This document shows positions 11,864 to 23,700 of a DNA stretch of 64,000 nt, piece by piece (the stretch's first letter is position 1; every line of letters begins with the position of its first letter). The notes beneath the pieces are model-generated. The model saw nothing but the letters and a program-made list of their open reading frames with translations. It did not search any database and was not told the origin of the DNA. The translations under genes were made by a program, and so were the position numbers. This DNA is from Tetradesmus obliquus. Its lineage: Eukaryota; Chlorophyta; Chlorophyceae; Sphaeropleales; Scenedesmaceae. Location: the NCBI GenBank assembly GCA_030272155.1, contig CP126198.1, forward strand, positions 5,208,001 to 5,272,000, written 5' to 3'.

Positions 11864-13184
11864 GCACCTACAATTGCAGCCCGGGCGCTTTGAAGGTTGC
11901 GAAAGGTTCTGAAAATGGCCGCCATTGCGCAAATGCGTGGGTGAACCAGTTGCCGTCCAGTAATGTGTCGAGATAGGAGCGCGGCAGCCGAGACGTACGC
12001 CTGCAGGATTATGATATCGGGATTAATTGACGAAGTACACTTGGAAATCTTTAAACTGCTTAAGCATGCAGCTGCTAAATGCTGAGCCTGACCAAAATTA
12101 CTTGGAAGCTGTGGGGACGGTCACCCTTGTGCCACACCTCAGTGCTTGAACCACAGCACGCAGCAGAACGGCTTGCAGAACTGCTGTCGCCGTCAGCAGG
12201 ACGGGTACGTGTCGGATATATGATTTGATTCGAATTACCACATGAGAACATGCCCCAGCACATTCTATCTCTGCTGCAGGACGTTGCAAGTCATTCATTG
12301 TGATAAGTGATCAGCCTGATCAGCCTGATGCACATCAGGCGTGCACGGCCCTGCACAAACGTGTTCAGCACAGCTTCTGTTCGCAGTGTTGTATGGTCGT
12401 AGGCAGCTGTGGTTCCAACAACTGCATGCAAGCGCTTGCTTGACCTACAGCGCAGCAACATACCGTATGTGACAGTACCGTATCACTACCCCGGCAACCC
12501 CCTTACATATGTAAGGGATAACCCTTACATATGTAAGGTCTCCGATTGTGGCTAGGGCTTACACGGTTAGGGGGGCTTACATATGTAAGCCCCCACCGTT
12601 ACCAGCAGGCCGGGCGGTAAGCCCCCTTACCACGTGAACACGTGTAAGCCCTATGTGAAAGTACCGTGTGTGAAAGTTTCCTTGGGCAACTGTCATTATA
12701 CATGCTGCTGCTGATTCACAGCAGGGAACAACACAAACTTTCGTGACACATCAATAAATATCATACGTTACACAAGTGAACCTAAACTGTAACTGTCACT
12801 TTGAATAGGCACAACACTGGCGTAACAGCATGGCATCGTCAAAGAATGGTTGCTATTTGCCATGGCTGCTATCTGGCCTTGAAATGCCCATGCCATTGCC
12901 CATCCTCAAGGAGCAAACTCGCCATTTCACATTGCCGTAGGGCCGTATAACTAGCAACGGCTGCCAAACCAGCAAGGCAGCATCCTATCAAAGTAGGACT
13001 GCACACCAGCCTCGCTTGCTTCTGCTTCTGCTGCTGCTGCTGCGTGAGCATTGAAGCTGCTGCAGCTTTGGCAGCGCACTGCTGCGGCTTGCGGTGCGTG
13101 ACGCCGCTGTTCCTGCCGTGTGCTGCAGCAGCAGCTGCTACCTGCCAGCATCCTGCAGCTGCTGAAGTCGTTGCTTGCTGCCGC
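11864..13184. other. intergenic between YqeY-domain gene and acyl-CoA oxidase
   Basis: No protein family is recognised here. It should contain the YqeY promoter and the oxidase 3' UTR. The notable content is the palindrome cluster at 12500-12660. A short copy of the oxidase tail, including 'cagctttggcag', lies near 13050-13120, outside the stop codon. Confidence 0.5.
12500..12660. promoter_or_regulatory. cluster of perfect palindromes and G-box-like motifs
   Basis: Three perfect palindromes share the core TTACATATGTAA: 12500-12517 (18 bp), 12523-12538 (16 bp) and 12571-12594 (24 bp, five G, the core in CTTACATATGTAAG, five C). A fourth, imperfect inverted repeat near 12621-12652 contains two CACGTG cores. 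The cluster is about 640 bp upstream of the YqeY start codon. Hairpins or transcription-factor dimers are both possible; function is inferred only from symmetry. Confidence 0.6.
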
Positions 13185-16100
13185 TCACAGCTTTGGCAGC
13201 GGCTTGCGGTGCAGCACTGGCTTCAGCACACCCTCCCAGGCGGGGCCCTGCTGCGTGCGGTTCAGCGGGGACACCTGCAGCGACAGCAGCAGCAAGTGAT
13301 GAGACGGCAGCTGGTTTGCATGTTTGCTGGCCACTAGCCTGAATGCAGACCCAAGGCAAGCTTCATTCCCAGATGCAAGCAACCAGCAGCCCACTGCCTT
13401 GTAAATACTAACACTTGCCCCCAAGCAACAGACACGCACTTGGCCATGTCCAGCAGCGCCTTGTTGACATCGCCATCCCTGCCTGCCCAGCGCAGAATTT
13501 AGCGCGTAGTCCTCCCAGCAAAAGGCGTCCACCAGGCCACAGCCTCACACACGCTACCCAAACAGCACAGAAACAAACATTCGGCCTCCCCACGCCCCGA
13601 CCGCACATGCACACAAACCCCAAACTGCGCTGTTCAGCGCCTGGTCAAACACACGCAAATATGCACCCACCGTGGCCATGTCCAGCAGCGCCTTGTACAC
13701 GTCTCCGTCCTGCCTGCCCAGCGCGGAATTCAGCGCACACTCCTTCCAGCCGAACGCGTCAACCAGCCCTACAGCCTCAAGTCGCAGCCAACAGCCAAAC
13801 ACAAATGCGCACACCAACAGCCAAATAAACAGCAGACCAATGGCCGGATACCCAGCACACCAACAGCCAAAACATTCATAGCATCAGCAAGCCACGCACC
13901 GTGGCCATGTCCAGCAGGGCTTTGTACACGTCGCCGTCCTGCCTGCCAAGCGCAGAATTCAGCGCATAGTCCTCCCAGCCGAACGCGTCAACCAGCCCAA
14001 CTGCCTCAGGGCGCAGAGCAGCCAGCAGCGCCCGGTGCTGTGTGCGCGCGGCAGCAGCCTGCTCGCCTGTTGTCAACAGCGAAATCGTAAACAGAGGCGC
14101 AGAGCAGATGTTAGCAGCGCCCAGTGCTGTGTAAGCTCGACGGCTGCCTGCTTATCTGTGGAGGGGCACACACACCCGCAACAGCACAAGCAGCAGCATG
14201 CCAGCAGAGGCCGCCATGCATGCTATGTTGCTGTCTCAGCTGCAAGCACTGCCAGCCCCAACGCCAACAAACATATTCCCAACCCTACAAGCCCAACCTA
14301 TCATCCACCCGGCCTCCAGCAGGCCCCCCGAGCCAGCTCCACCAGCCCCAGCCCAAACAGGCACAATCAAACCTCCACCGGCATGACCTAAAGCCTAACA
14401 AATGCATCCACAAACCCCACACCCCTACAAACCCTACCTGTCATCCACCTGGCCTCCAGCAGATCACCCGAGCCGGCCTCCACCAGCCCCAGCCCAAACA
14501 GGCAGCACAGCCGCCCCAGCACCGCCAGCACGGGCGGGCTCAGGCTGCCAGCATCACGCGCCTGCTGCAGCGTGTCCATGAACGTCTGCAGTGCAGCAGC
14601 ATGGTCAGGAGCAGCAGTATGGTGAGAAGCAACTAACACTGCCATCAAAATGCATGTGGCTACGCCACTGCTGCTGAAGTTGCCAGCATCGCGCGCCTGC
14701 TGCAGCGTGTCCATGAACGTCTGCACGCAGCAGCAAGGTCATCAAGCAGCAAGATCTGATGAACTTGATTTGAAGCCTAGCAACCAAGGATGGCGCAGCG
14801 TGTCGACGCGTACGGCGGATATCACCTGCAGACTCAGTGCTTAACAACGTCGGACGGACCTCCAGAGCAACAACAGCAGCAGCGACAGTATGACATGCGG
14901 CTGTATGCACGCAGCAACAGCCAGACTGCTGTCATCGCCTAGACCCCCTGCAGCACACAGCTGCACATGAACATGCAGCGTACAGCCCAGCACCCCACAC
15001 CCCCGCAACGCCAATCATTGCATCACCGCACCTGCAGCAGCACCATCTCTGTATGTGCCTTGGCCATCGCGATCTGCGACACCGTGCTGCTGTTCCAGGC
15101 AGGCCCCTCAAACTTCAGCGGGGCACGAGCACCGCTGCTGGCTGCCTGCAGCGTGGCTGCACCTGACACTGCCAGGCGCGCCGCACGATGCCGCAGTGCC
15201 GCCAGCGCCAGTGCTGCAGCACAACAAAAACAACAAGTCTTCAGTCAACAAATTAGAGAGGCAAACACAGGCAGCAGAGCTGTACAGGCACGCCAAATGC
15301 CAGCTGCATACTCCACAGTAAATCTGACCCCAAACTACATAAATCTGTCAAGCGCTGCTCGCAGCTGCGAATCCCTGCTGCGCCCGCTGCGAGCCCTGGT
15401 GTTAGTTTGGGGAATTGTAACACCGGCAGGGCAGCCGTACCTGGGTTTCCCCAGCAGTCTGCGCCGCGTGCGCTGCAGCTGCTGCGCAGCTCCTGCTGCA
15501 GCTGCCCCAGGTAGGCCGCGCTGCCGCCCACGGGCTTGCCAGACTGGCCGGCCGCCAGCGCCTTGAGCAGGTAGCGCGCCGTCTGCGGCAGACACGTACA
15601 CAAGCAAGCAGCCAAGTTGGATGGCGTTTGATGTTTGACATTGATGTAAAATTGCTGGACCTTATCTGATGTCTATATTATATTTCTGTCAGAAACCATA
15701 CATGCACTGCAAGCATACTGCACGCACTCCACACAGGGTGCACAACACTCCACGCACCTGCAGGTACAGCACGTTGTTGTCGCCCTCCCAGGTCACGTTC
15801 TGCACGTAGCTCGCAAACAGCCGCGGCAGCCCGCTCAGCGCGCTGTAGCCGTGCCCGCCGCAGCAGCGCCGCGCGGCCTCAATGCCGTCCGCTGTGGTGC
15901 CCGTGCAGGTGGCTTTCAGGCCGGATGACAGCGCGTGCAGCTCTGGCAGATCTGAGAAGACTCCCTTGTCGCGATCGGCCTCAAAACTGCGGCACAACAG
16001 CAGGCCACAATACAAATGGTCAAGACTAGCGCGACAGCCGCCAAGCACCACACCAATTGCGTGGTGCTGGTGCACGCGGCTTTCACGCCGGAGGACAGTG

Positions 16101-18254
16101 CATGCAGCTCGGGGAGGTCGCTGAACACACCCTCGTCCCTGTCAGCCTCAAACCTGTAGGGTGGTGTGAACAATCAAGACAGCATACAGAAGTAGCGCGT
16201 GAGTGCCTGTGGTACAGGTGGCCCTGAACACGTGCACCAATTTCACGCGTGTGCAGCTCAGGTAGGTTGATCATCTATGAACATCACATGCTTTTGCTGT
16301 TCGAGTTGATGCTGTTTTCTGACATTCCACTGTTACCAGTGTCAATCTGCAATATCAACAGCGCCTCACCGCTGATAGCGCGCCTGCATCTCCAGGCCCA
16401 TGAACCAGCAGGCATATGCAGAGCCCACCAGCCCTATCAGCGTGTTGGCCACGTTCTGGTAGTCCAGCACCTGCAGCTCCCGCTGGCCTGCAGCAGCAGC
16501 AGCAGCAGCAGCGGCAGCAAACAACATCAACTGAAATGCGTATTGTGTAGGCCAATTGCCCATTCTGTTTTGTGTAGTGCACATTTACAAGCTAATGAAA
16601 TGAGCAGCCCACAGTGGCAAGACCCAGCATGCCAAAAAACCGGACTGCATACAATGTGGATGCACCACCAAGACACATCCGCTGTCGTGCGCACCTGGCC
16701 CTGGCGCAGTCTGGCGGCGCACCGCCGCGTAGCGCACTGCGATGGTGGCTGCCTTGCTGAGCACGCCGCCGCTGTTGCGCACGATGTCCGCACGCACAAA
16801 CAGCATGGTGGCGTAGCTGGCCTTGGCGTTGGCTGGCGGGGGCGGCACGTAGGTGCCCTCAGGGGTGACCTTGCTGAAGCGGCTCATCATGTTGGCGCGC
16901 GCTGCAGGGTTTAGAAACCCAGGCACAGACAACAAGATGATGTGTGAGTTGAAATAAACTTGCAAAAGGGTGTGACCTTGCAATCAACCCATGACTTCAT
17001 ATGCGCACGCAGTCCAAGGGCATGAACCAGTTGTCCATGCCCCGCAAAGCGACAGCGTGTACCCAGAACGTCATACCAAAACCCTGGACCGCGCTACTCA
17101 CGGATGCGCACGTGGTCCATGCGCATAAAGCCGTTGTCCACGCCCCCGAAGCCAAACTTGGGCCCGATGTCGCCGACAGTGATGCCGGGCATGGGCATGT
17201 GGTCCGCCAGGCTGCGCAGCTGCGGGCAGCAACAAAGCACAAAGCGGAGCAGAGGTTCAGATCAAAAAGGGCAATCACAGCATCTTCAGGTCTGTGTATG
17301 TCCCTGACAGTGATGCCGGGCATGGCAAGTGGTCCGCCAGGCTGCGCGGCAGTCACCTGAGCATGGACAACATACAAATACGGCTGCAGGCACTTTGGAA
17401 AGGCTTACAAAGAACAAAAACTCAGCTGGCAGCAAGCACTGGTAAGCCCCACCTGCACGATGAAGGCGTGCGGCCCATGGTCCTTGCCGCCTAGAATGAG
17501 GCGCGCCATGACCACTGCATGTGTGGCTGTCTTGCCCATGCCGCCCGGCCACCACTTGGTGCTGGTGAGCGTGGGCGAGTGCAGAATGAACTCCTGGCAG
17601 AATGAAATGGGAGCGGTAGGACACAAACTACACTGTCAATTCCATGTTAACGACATGTCAAACATCAGGCGCAGTGTGCACAACAGCCGACGAGCTCAGA
17701 CAGCATGCACAGCAACATGCACGGCCTACTGGTGCTGACCCAGGACCAACATGCTGCTGCTGTTGTTGCTGCTGCTGCCTCACCTGGCTAGCCGAGTCGT
17801 AGGTGGCGGTGGTCTCCAGGCCGCGCACAAAGGTGCCATGGCCCAGCTCCGTCTGCGCATACGTGCCGATGATCTACAAGCAAGCAACAACAGAACACAA
17901 ACCGCAGCCATGAGGCGCGCACACAAAATAGCAGGCACAGTTGAAATGCTGCTCGGGGGCAGGAGTTTGCTGAGCACATAGACACAGCATAAGCCGTGGC
18001 CACGGCAGCATGAAATTAGAAAGTTGCAGCAGCTCTGCTGGCCACAGAGAAGATTGCTGATATCTGCGCATGCACAATGTCGCGACCAGCTCGCCAACAG
18101 CTGTGTAAGATGAGACTATGGCTGTGGTCAAGGGTGCTGTTCCTGTTCCTGCTCCTGAGGAGAGATACCCACCTGCAGGTTGAGGCAGGGCGGGATCCAC
18201 TTGGCCTGCTGCTCAGCATCGCCCTGCGACATGATGGTGGGCATGAACATCTGC

Positions 18255-18293
<39 letters not shown>

Positions 18294-20314
18294 CAAGTGT
18301 GAACGAAGCGCCGCCGACTACTTGCTACAGGTGGCACAGCACAACAGCACACGTGTTTTGCGCCAAGCATTTGCCAGCAGCTGCCAAAGCACCAGCCACC
18401 AAGCTGCAAGCCGTCATTGTTTGCCAGCTGAATTTGAACACTGTCGCCTCTGCAGCTGCCTGATGCCTCACCCCAATGTGCAGCTCCAGGCCGCCCGGGC
18501 TGTCTGCCAGTGTGCGCATCATCAGCCCGTCATCCATGGACAGCTTCTCACTCGTCATCTTCTGCCTGCAGGCAGCCACAATCCATTGCTTAGCATGCCA
18601 TGAAGATACTACTAAGCGTCACACTTGTCATCATCCATGGACAGCTTTTCACTCGTCATCTTCTGCCTGCAGGCAAATGAACAGAGCTTCACAGTCACCA
18701 TCATCATTCACCTCAGGCACTGGCCACCTGATCGCCGTGTGCTGCTGCTGTGTGCAGGCCACACAGGCGCGTGCCGGCTTCAAGTCCTGCGCTGCTGCTG
18801 TGGGAAAGACTGACATGAGCTGCAAACCAAAATGAAACAACTGCACTCTGGCGCCTCACCAAATGCCCAGCGAGCAGCGCAGGTTGTGTGCTCCACCCCA
18901 ACCCTAAGAAGCAGCACCGCCCCTGCACTGTCCAACTGCCAGAGGACTGCCGCTGCGCCCAGCCACCCATGCCCCAAGCGCAGCCAGCTAGTCTGGCCTC
19001 AAGCGCTGTCAACTAGTACTACATAGTATGAGCCTGGCCTCCAGCGCAGGTTGTGCGCCACCCAAGCACCGGCTGACTGCTACACGGCTGCTGTTGCTGT
19101 GCGCAGCCAACCCCAGCCCAACCAACTGCGATGGCCTCTGGCGCCTCACCAGATGCCCAACGAGCAGCGCAGGTTGTGCACGTACTCCTCCTCGCGCGTG
19201 TGGAAGTACTGCTGCTCCTTGCTGGCCCAGCTGGTCTTGGACAGCACCTCGGCAAACTGCGCCCTGCAGGAACAGCAGCAGTTGGCTTATAATAGTGTCA
19301 GGCATTGCGCACAATGATTTGGCAGTACTGCTGTTCCTTGCTGGCCCAGCTGGTCTTGGACAGCACCTCAGCAAACTGCGCCCTGCAGGAACAACGGCAG
19401 TTTGCGTTTCTTACTGTCAGGCATTGCACCCAACATGCTGGCAGTACTGCTGCTCCTTGCTGGCCCCGCTAGTCTGCACAGCACCTCAGAAAATGAGCCC
19501 AACAGGAAGTGACAGAAAGCGACAGGGAACCCCAATGGTTGCCAAGCAACTGTGTGTAGCAGTTGCTGGCGTTGCATGCGGGGATTGTAGAAGTATGTAT
19601 CCCCCGCTGCACCACTGTTGTGCGCTAGATGGAGATGATACAACCAGTTTCAGTGGCACAGGCGATGATGGGGCGGCCGTGCACCCAGCAATGACGGCAG
19701 CTTGCAGGACAGTGCATGCGCGCAGTGCAGCTGAGCCTTCACGCACCAACAGCAGCTCTTGCGCATGCAAGGGCTACTCTCTGCTGATGCTGGCTGCTGC
19801 TGCTGAGGCTGACCACTTCCATGCATGCAGTGATGATTTTGTGGATGATGTGTGGTGCCTGCGGATGCTGTAGGTGCTGCTGCGGCTGCGTTCACCAGCT
19901 GCCTGCAGACTACGCAGCTTGCAGGATGGCATCATCACAACATGCCTGCATCCCATTGCTGCTATAGGTCCAACAGTGCATTTGTATGTAACTAAAACAG
20001 CACAGCTGACGTTTCTAGTAACCAAAACAGCACAGCTGACGTTTCTATTCACCATGCGCCACTGTGATGCACACATCAGCAACCACACACAACAGCACCA
20101 TGCAACAGCCCTAGGTCCAGGCCAGCTCCAGGCCCCACCTGCGCTCCACCTTCTCCTTGCCTCCATTCAAAAAGTAACAGAGCTCCTGGGAGCTGAAGGA
20201 AGCGCGCTTACGCTCGTTGGCAAGGTCCTGCACTGGGTCCTCAGCATGCTTGGTCACCAGTGCAGTGCTTGGCGCCTGCAGCTGCCGTGTGCGCTCATCC
20301 ACCGGCCTAGACAT
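13185..20314 (-). CDS. peroxisomal acyl-CoA oxidase (ACOX1/ACX1 type), 15 exons
   Basis: Exons: 20314-20139, 19263-19150, 18565-18472, 18250-18173, 17873-17784, 17593-17453, 17219-17102, 16901-16695, 16487-16370, 15986-15758, 15582-15441, 15213-15032, 14585-14438, 14066-13900, 13274-13185. Phases agree: 697 aa, normal family length. The enzyme oxidises acyl-CoA to trans-2-enoyl-CoA with FAD and yields H2O2, the first step of peroxisomal beta-oxidation. Landmarks in order: [76 protein letters not shown], the TWEGDN segment with the catalytic Glu, and [20 protein letters not shown]. The C-terminus is PKL, a minor PTS1 peroxisome signal. Many introns hold partial exon copies. The gene is divergent from the nucleoporin gene, with 464 bp between start codons. 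Confidence 0.93.
13437..13780 (-). repeat. two extra copies of the 3' half of oxidase exon 14
   Basis: Copies at about 13437-13545 and 13672-13780 repeat the end of exon 14 (true exon 14066-13900), encoding versions of [32 protein letters not shown] with the donor. The spacing is about 230 bp. Both lie downstream in intron 14 and lack acceptors. Confidence 0.85.
14300..14730 (-). repeat. partial copies on both sides of oxidase exon 13
   Basis: A copy of the exon 13 start ([13 protein letters not shown] with acceptor) lies upstream at about 14660-14730. A copy of its 3' end lies downstream at about 14300-14350. The true exon (14585-14438) sits between them. Confidence 0.8.
16078..16265 (-). 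repeat. two partial copies of the 5' part of oxidase exon 10
   Basis: Segments at about 16078-16160 and 16225-16265 repeat the exon start encoding [22 protein letters not shown], upstream of the true exon (starts 15986). The first keeps its acceptor; the second is much decayed. Confidence 0.8.
17003..17350 (-). repeat. partial copies on both sides of oxidase exon 7
   Basis: Upstream, about 17300-17350 repeats the exon start ([13 protein letters not shown]). Downstream, about 17003-17040 repeats the exon end in diverged form ([14 protein letters not shown] against [14 protein letters not shown]). Confidence 0.8.
18257..18289 (-). repeat. (CAG)11 tract at a 3' splice site
   Basis: Eleven CTG units on the sense strand precede the acceptor of oxidase exon 4 (starts 18250). 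Confidence 0.8.
18632..18675 (-). repeat. partial copy of the 5' part of oxidase exon 3
   Basis: The exon start ([12 protein letters not shown]) with its CTGCAG acceptor is repeated about 105 bp upstream of the true exon start at 18565. Confidence 0.8.
18855..19500 (-). repeat. four partial copies flanking oxidase exon 2
   Basis: The true exon is 19263-19150. Copies of its 5' part ([19 protein letters not shown] with acceptor) lie upstream at about 19322-19392 and 19440-19500. Copies of its 3' end ([10 protein letters not shown] with donor) lie downstream at about 19030-19060 and 18855-18900. Similarity falls with distance on both sides. Confidence 0.85.
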
Positions 20315-20778
20315 GGTTGCTGCAACTCCTGGTGGGAGCGCAATCAAATGCGGTTGAGGGGCAACGTGCTCAGGCTGCCACTTTGGTGATGCAAAGGCGG
20401 GTGAGAAAGATATGCGGTGTCACTGCAACAGACTGATGCCTACTTACATTGTGCACCAAGATAGCATCGCATGAGTATTTGCTAAGGCACGTGTAAACAC
20501 CGTTCGGTTGCTGACGCGGAAAATGAGAATACCAGCAGACACAGGTTGTTACGTGCTGTCTTTGTGCAGTTCAGCAAGTGCTGCTTGGATTAATTTGAGC
20601 TTTGCTTGTTGATTTTGCCAGTGGATCAGGCTGTTCTGGTGCTTGAGCTGGCAGTACAAACTTCAGCTGGCAGCAGCAAGTTCGTTTTTAAGTCTGTGAC
20701 AAGAAAAACGAACCAAATTTAATGTGTTAGATACGTTTCATCAAGCAAGATAGCGCTAGCACCAAGCTAGTGGGCCAG
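20315..20778. promoter_or_regulatory. divergent intergenic region between oxidase and nucleoporin genes
   Basis: The 464 bp between the two start codons point away from each other, so promoters and 5' UTRs of both genes should lie here. No clear TATA box or repeat is visible. An additional upstream exon of the nucleoporin gene cannot be excluded. Confidence 0.5.
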
Positions 20779-23700
20779 ATGGCCTGGGCACAGTGTGCTG
20801 CTGTAGCTGGAGATGAAACAGGACGCTTGTAAGCTACCTGACGGCAGTATGCATAAAGCAACTGCATGGATCAAGATGATAACGATGAACTGGCTGGGCT
20901 TGCAGGTATGGAGTGGCCAGATCGGATGTGCACCCAGGGACCTTTGCTGTCTGGGTGGCAGATGTCTACCCAGATGCCCTGAAGACTACAGATGCACAGG
21001 TAAGGACCAGCAGAGTGATCTTGCTAGCTTTACAGCTCTCTGAATCCTCGCATGCACTGCCAGATGGAGAGGTCACTGCAATGGCACTACTGTTGCAGTA
21101 CACACCCATCCGTGCAGCTGCGCACCTGCTGGCACATCACCACCTGCTGCAACCCCCACTGTTTGCCTTGCAGGAAGCAGCTGTGCTGTTGAATGACGTG
21201 CCAGTGACGCAGGTGGTGCAGACTGTGCCAGCCATCGACTTTGACGTCACAGCAGCAGCAGCATCGGCAGACGGGCATCAGCTGCTGCTGGTGGGCGCCA
21301 CAAGACAGGTGCGCAGCTGCTGCCACGATGCAACACTGCAGGCAGCGCAGCAGCCAGCAACACAGCAATGGCAGAGCCACGGCAGCAGCTTTACGGCGCT
21401 CTTTCCGTCGTGTGATCATTGCTCATGCAGCTGTTTTGCATCAGTGTTGCGGTGCCGGCACTGCAGATGCGAACAGGGTTGGGCTGAACAACAACAGCAA
21501 TGTGCTGGAGCGTCACACTTGGCTGTGCAGGTTGCTGCAAGTCACGCCTGCAATGCCTGCTGCTGCTTGTTCCTTACACACCTGATCTACTGCTTGCTCG
21601 CAGGAAGATGCCGCACCCGTGCTGGCACTCTTGGATCTGTACGGCTCTCAGCCAGCAGCAGCAGCAGCAGCAGGCGCCAGCAGCAGCAGCCACCCGGCAG
21701 CCAAGCAGCGCGTTGCGAGCCTGCTGCATGTGCACCGGGGGCTGTACAGCGAGCGGCCAAGCATGAGGATCCTTAAGGTGGGCCAGAATACAATCTACAG
21801 GTTGAGATACCAGGCATCTTGTTTGCTTATCGCCTCTTATGAACACGAGTGGTGCAGACAGAAACTGTCCCTGCTGCTTGTACTTATTAAACACTTCAGC
21901 AGCCGGTGGCGGGCTGCTGTGTGAATGATAGGGTCCAAAGTCTTGGACACTGCTACTGTACAACGCCTCGCTGCTGCTGCTGCTGCAGGCTGCGTGGCAC
22001 CCCAGCAGCCCCAGCCACTTTGCTGCGCTGTCCTCGGACAACCGCTGGCGCCTCTACCACACCAGCCGCCTCTCCGAAGCCGAACAAACCTTCGCGCTGC
22101 GCCTGCCAGGCATACAGCAGTCGGTGGGGCTGCGCAGGGGCGCAGCATTTGGCGCCACAGCCGCCTCATCTAGCAGCGGCAGCGGTGGAGGACTGCCGCC
22201 GCGGCTGACGTCGTTTGCGTTTGGGCCGCCTAGCAGCGGCTGGGCGAGCCTGGCGGTGTTATTTCTGGCGAGCAATGGCGGCGTGTATGTGCTGTGTCCC
22301 GTGGCGCCGTTTGGCATGCGCGTGGCGGCCGGGGCGCTGCAGCGGCTGCTGGATGGCAGCAGCGACAGCACCGCGCACGCATGGCTGCTGGTGAGTTTAG
22401 ACTCACTAGCTTGTGTGTGTTAGTTGCGCCCTTCTGGCGCTCTTCCTTACCATGTACACTATCCCACCCGCTGCCTGTCTGCTGTTTGTGTGCTGTACTG
22501 CACTTTCTCACAGCACCTGCTGCATCACCAGAAGTGTCCCTAACGGGATTACGCCCTCACCCCTGCTCCGCTGCTGTACTTGCGCTGCCACACCCCGCTG
22601 CAGGCCGCTTTCTTGTCTGTGCTGTCACACGAGTCTGAGGCAGTCTCAGCACGCCCCCACATGCTAGAGACAGCAGCACCAGCCCTACAAGGGCCCCTCA
22701 ACAGCGGTGCCGAATCACTCAAGCAGCGAGCCCTGCGCAGCGTAGCCTGCACCCTGGCTCTCAGCACCGGCGGCGGCGCCTCCAGCGGTTTAGCCGGCCT
22801 GTCGCTAAACCCTGGATCTGGCAGCGGCCAGGGTTCAGGGTTCAGTGTGGTGGCCACGGGGTTCAGCAATGGCAGCGTGTATGCGCATGCGCTGGAGCTG
22901 GGCCAGGTGCTGCCGGTGTGGCTGGATGGCGCGCCGCAGTGTGCCTATGACAAGAAAGGGGAGGTGGCAGCGGTGCGTTATGAGGTTGAGGCGGTGCCTT
23001 GCGCTCCTGCAGCAGCAGGTGAGGGCGTGCTTGGGTGGCTTGAATGTTGCTGCCAGCGCGCTTTGAGGCGGGGCGCCTATATTGCAGGAGCAGCAGCAGC
23101 TGGCAGCTGTGTGCTTTAAAGTCGAGGCAGTGCCTTGGGCATCTGCAGCAGCAGATGAGGGCGTGCGAGGCAGTGCCAGGAGTTCAAGTCGCTTGCAGCG
23201 TGCGTAAGCAGGGTTTTGAGCAGCAGCAGCAGCAGCTGCTGGCAGATATGGGTTAACCGCCAGGAGTTGTGTATGCAAGCGTGCTGGCAGGTGTCATGTG
23301 TGGCGCCAGCAGCATGTTGGGGCCAGCAGCAGCTGCAAGCTGATGTGGATTATGCTGTTCTTGCTCACCTGCTGGTTTAACGCTTGACACATTGTGACAA
23401 TGTCATCTGACGTTCCATTTACTACGTGATCTGACATTGTTGACGTGCGCTGCCATCGGCATCTGTGCTATGCTTCTCTTGGTGCAGGGCTAGCACCTGT
23501 TGCTGAGGAGTCACAACAGCAATTAGGCACGCACTCAGCATCAGCAGCAGCAGCAGGCAGCCTTGTGAGCCCGCTGCTGCTGCTGGACGTGCTGAAGATC
23601 AACCTGCACTCGCCAGCAGCAGCAGCGGGAACTTCAGACTGGGAAGTTGAGGATGACGCTGACTCAGCAGGCGGAAGCGCAACAGACAGTGACGAAGAAA

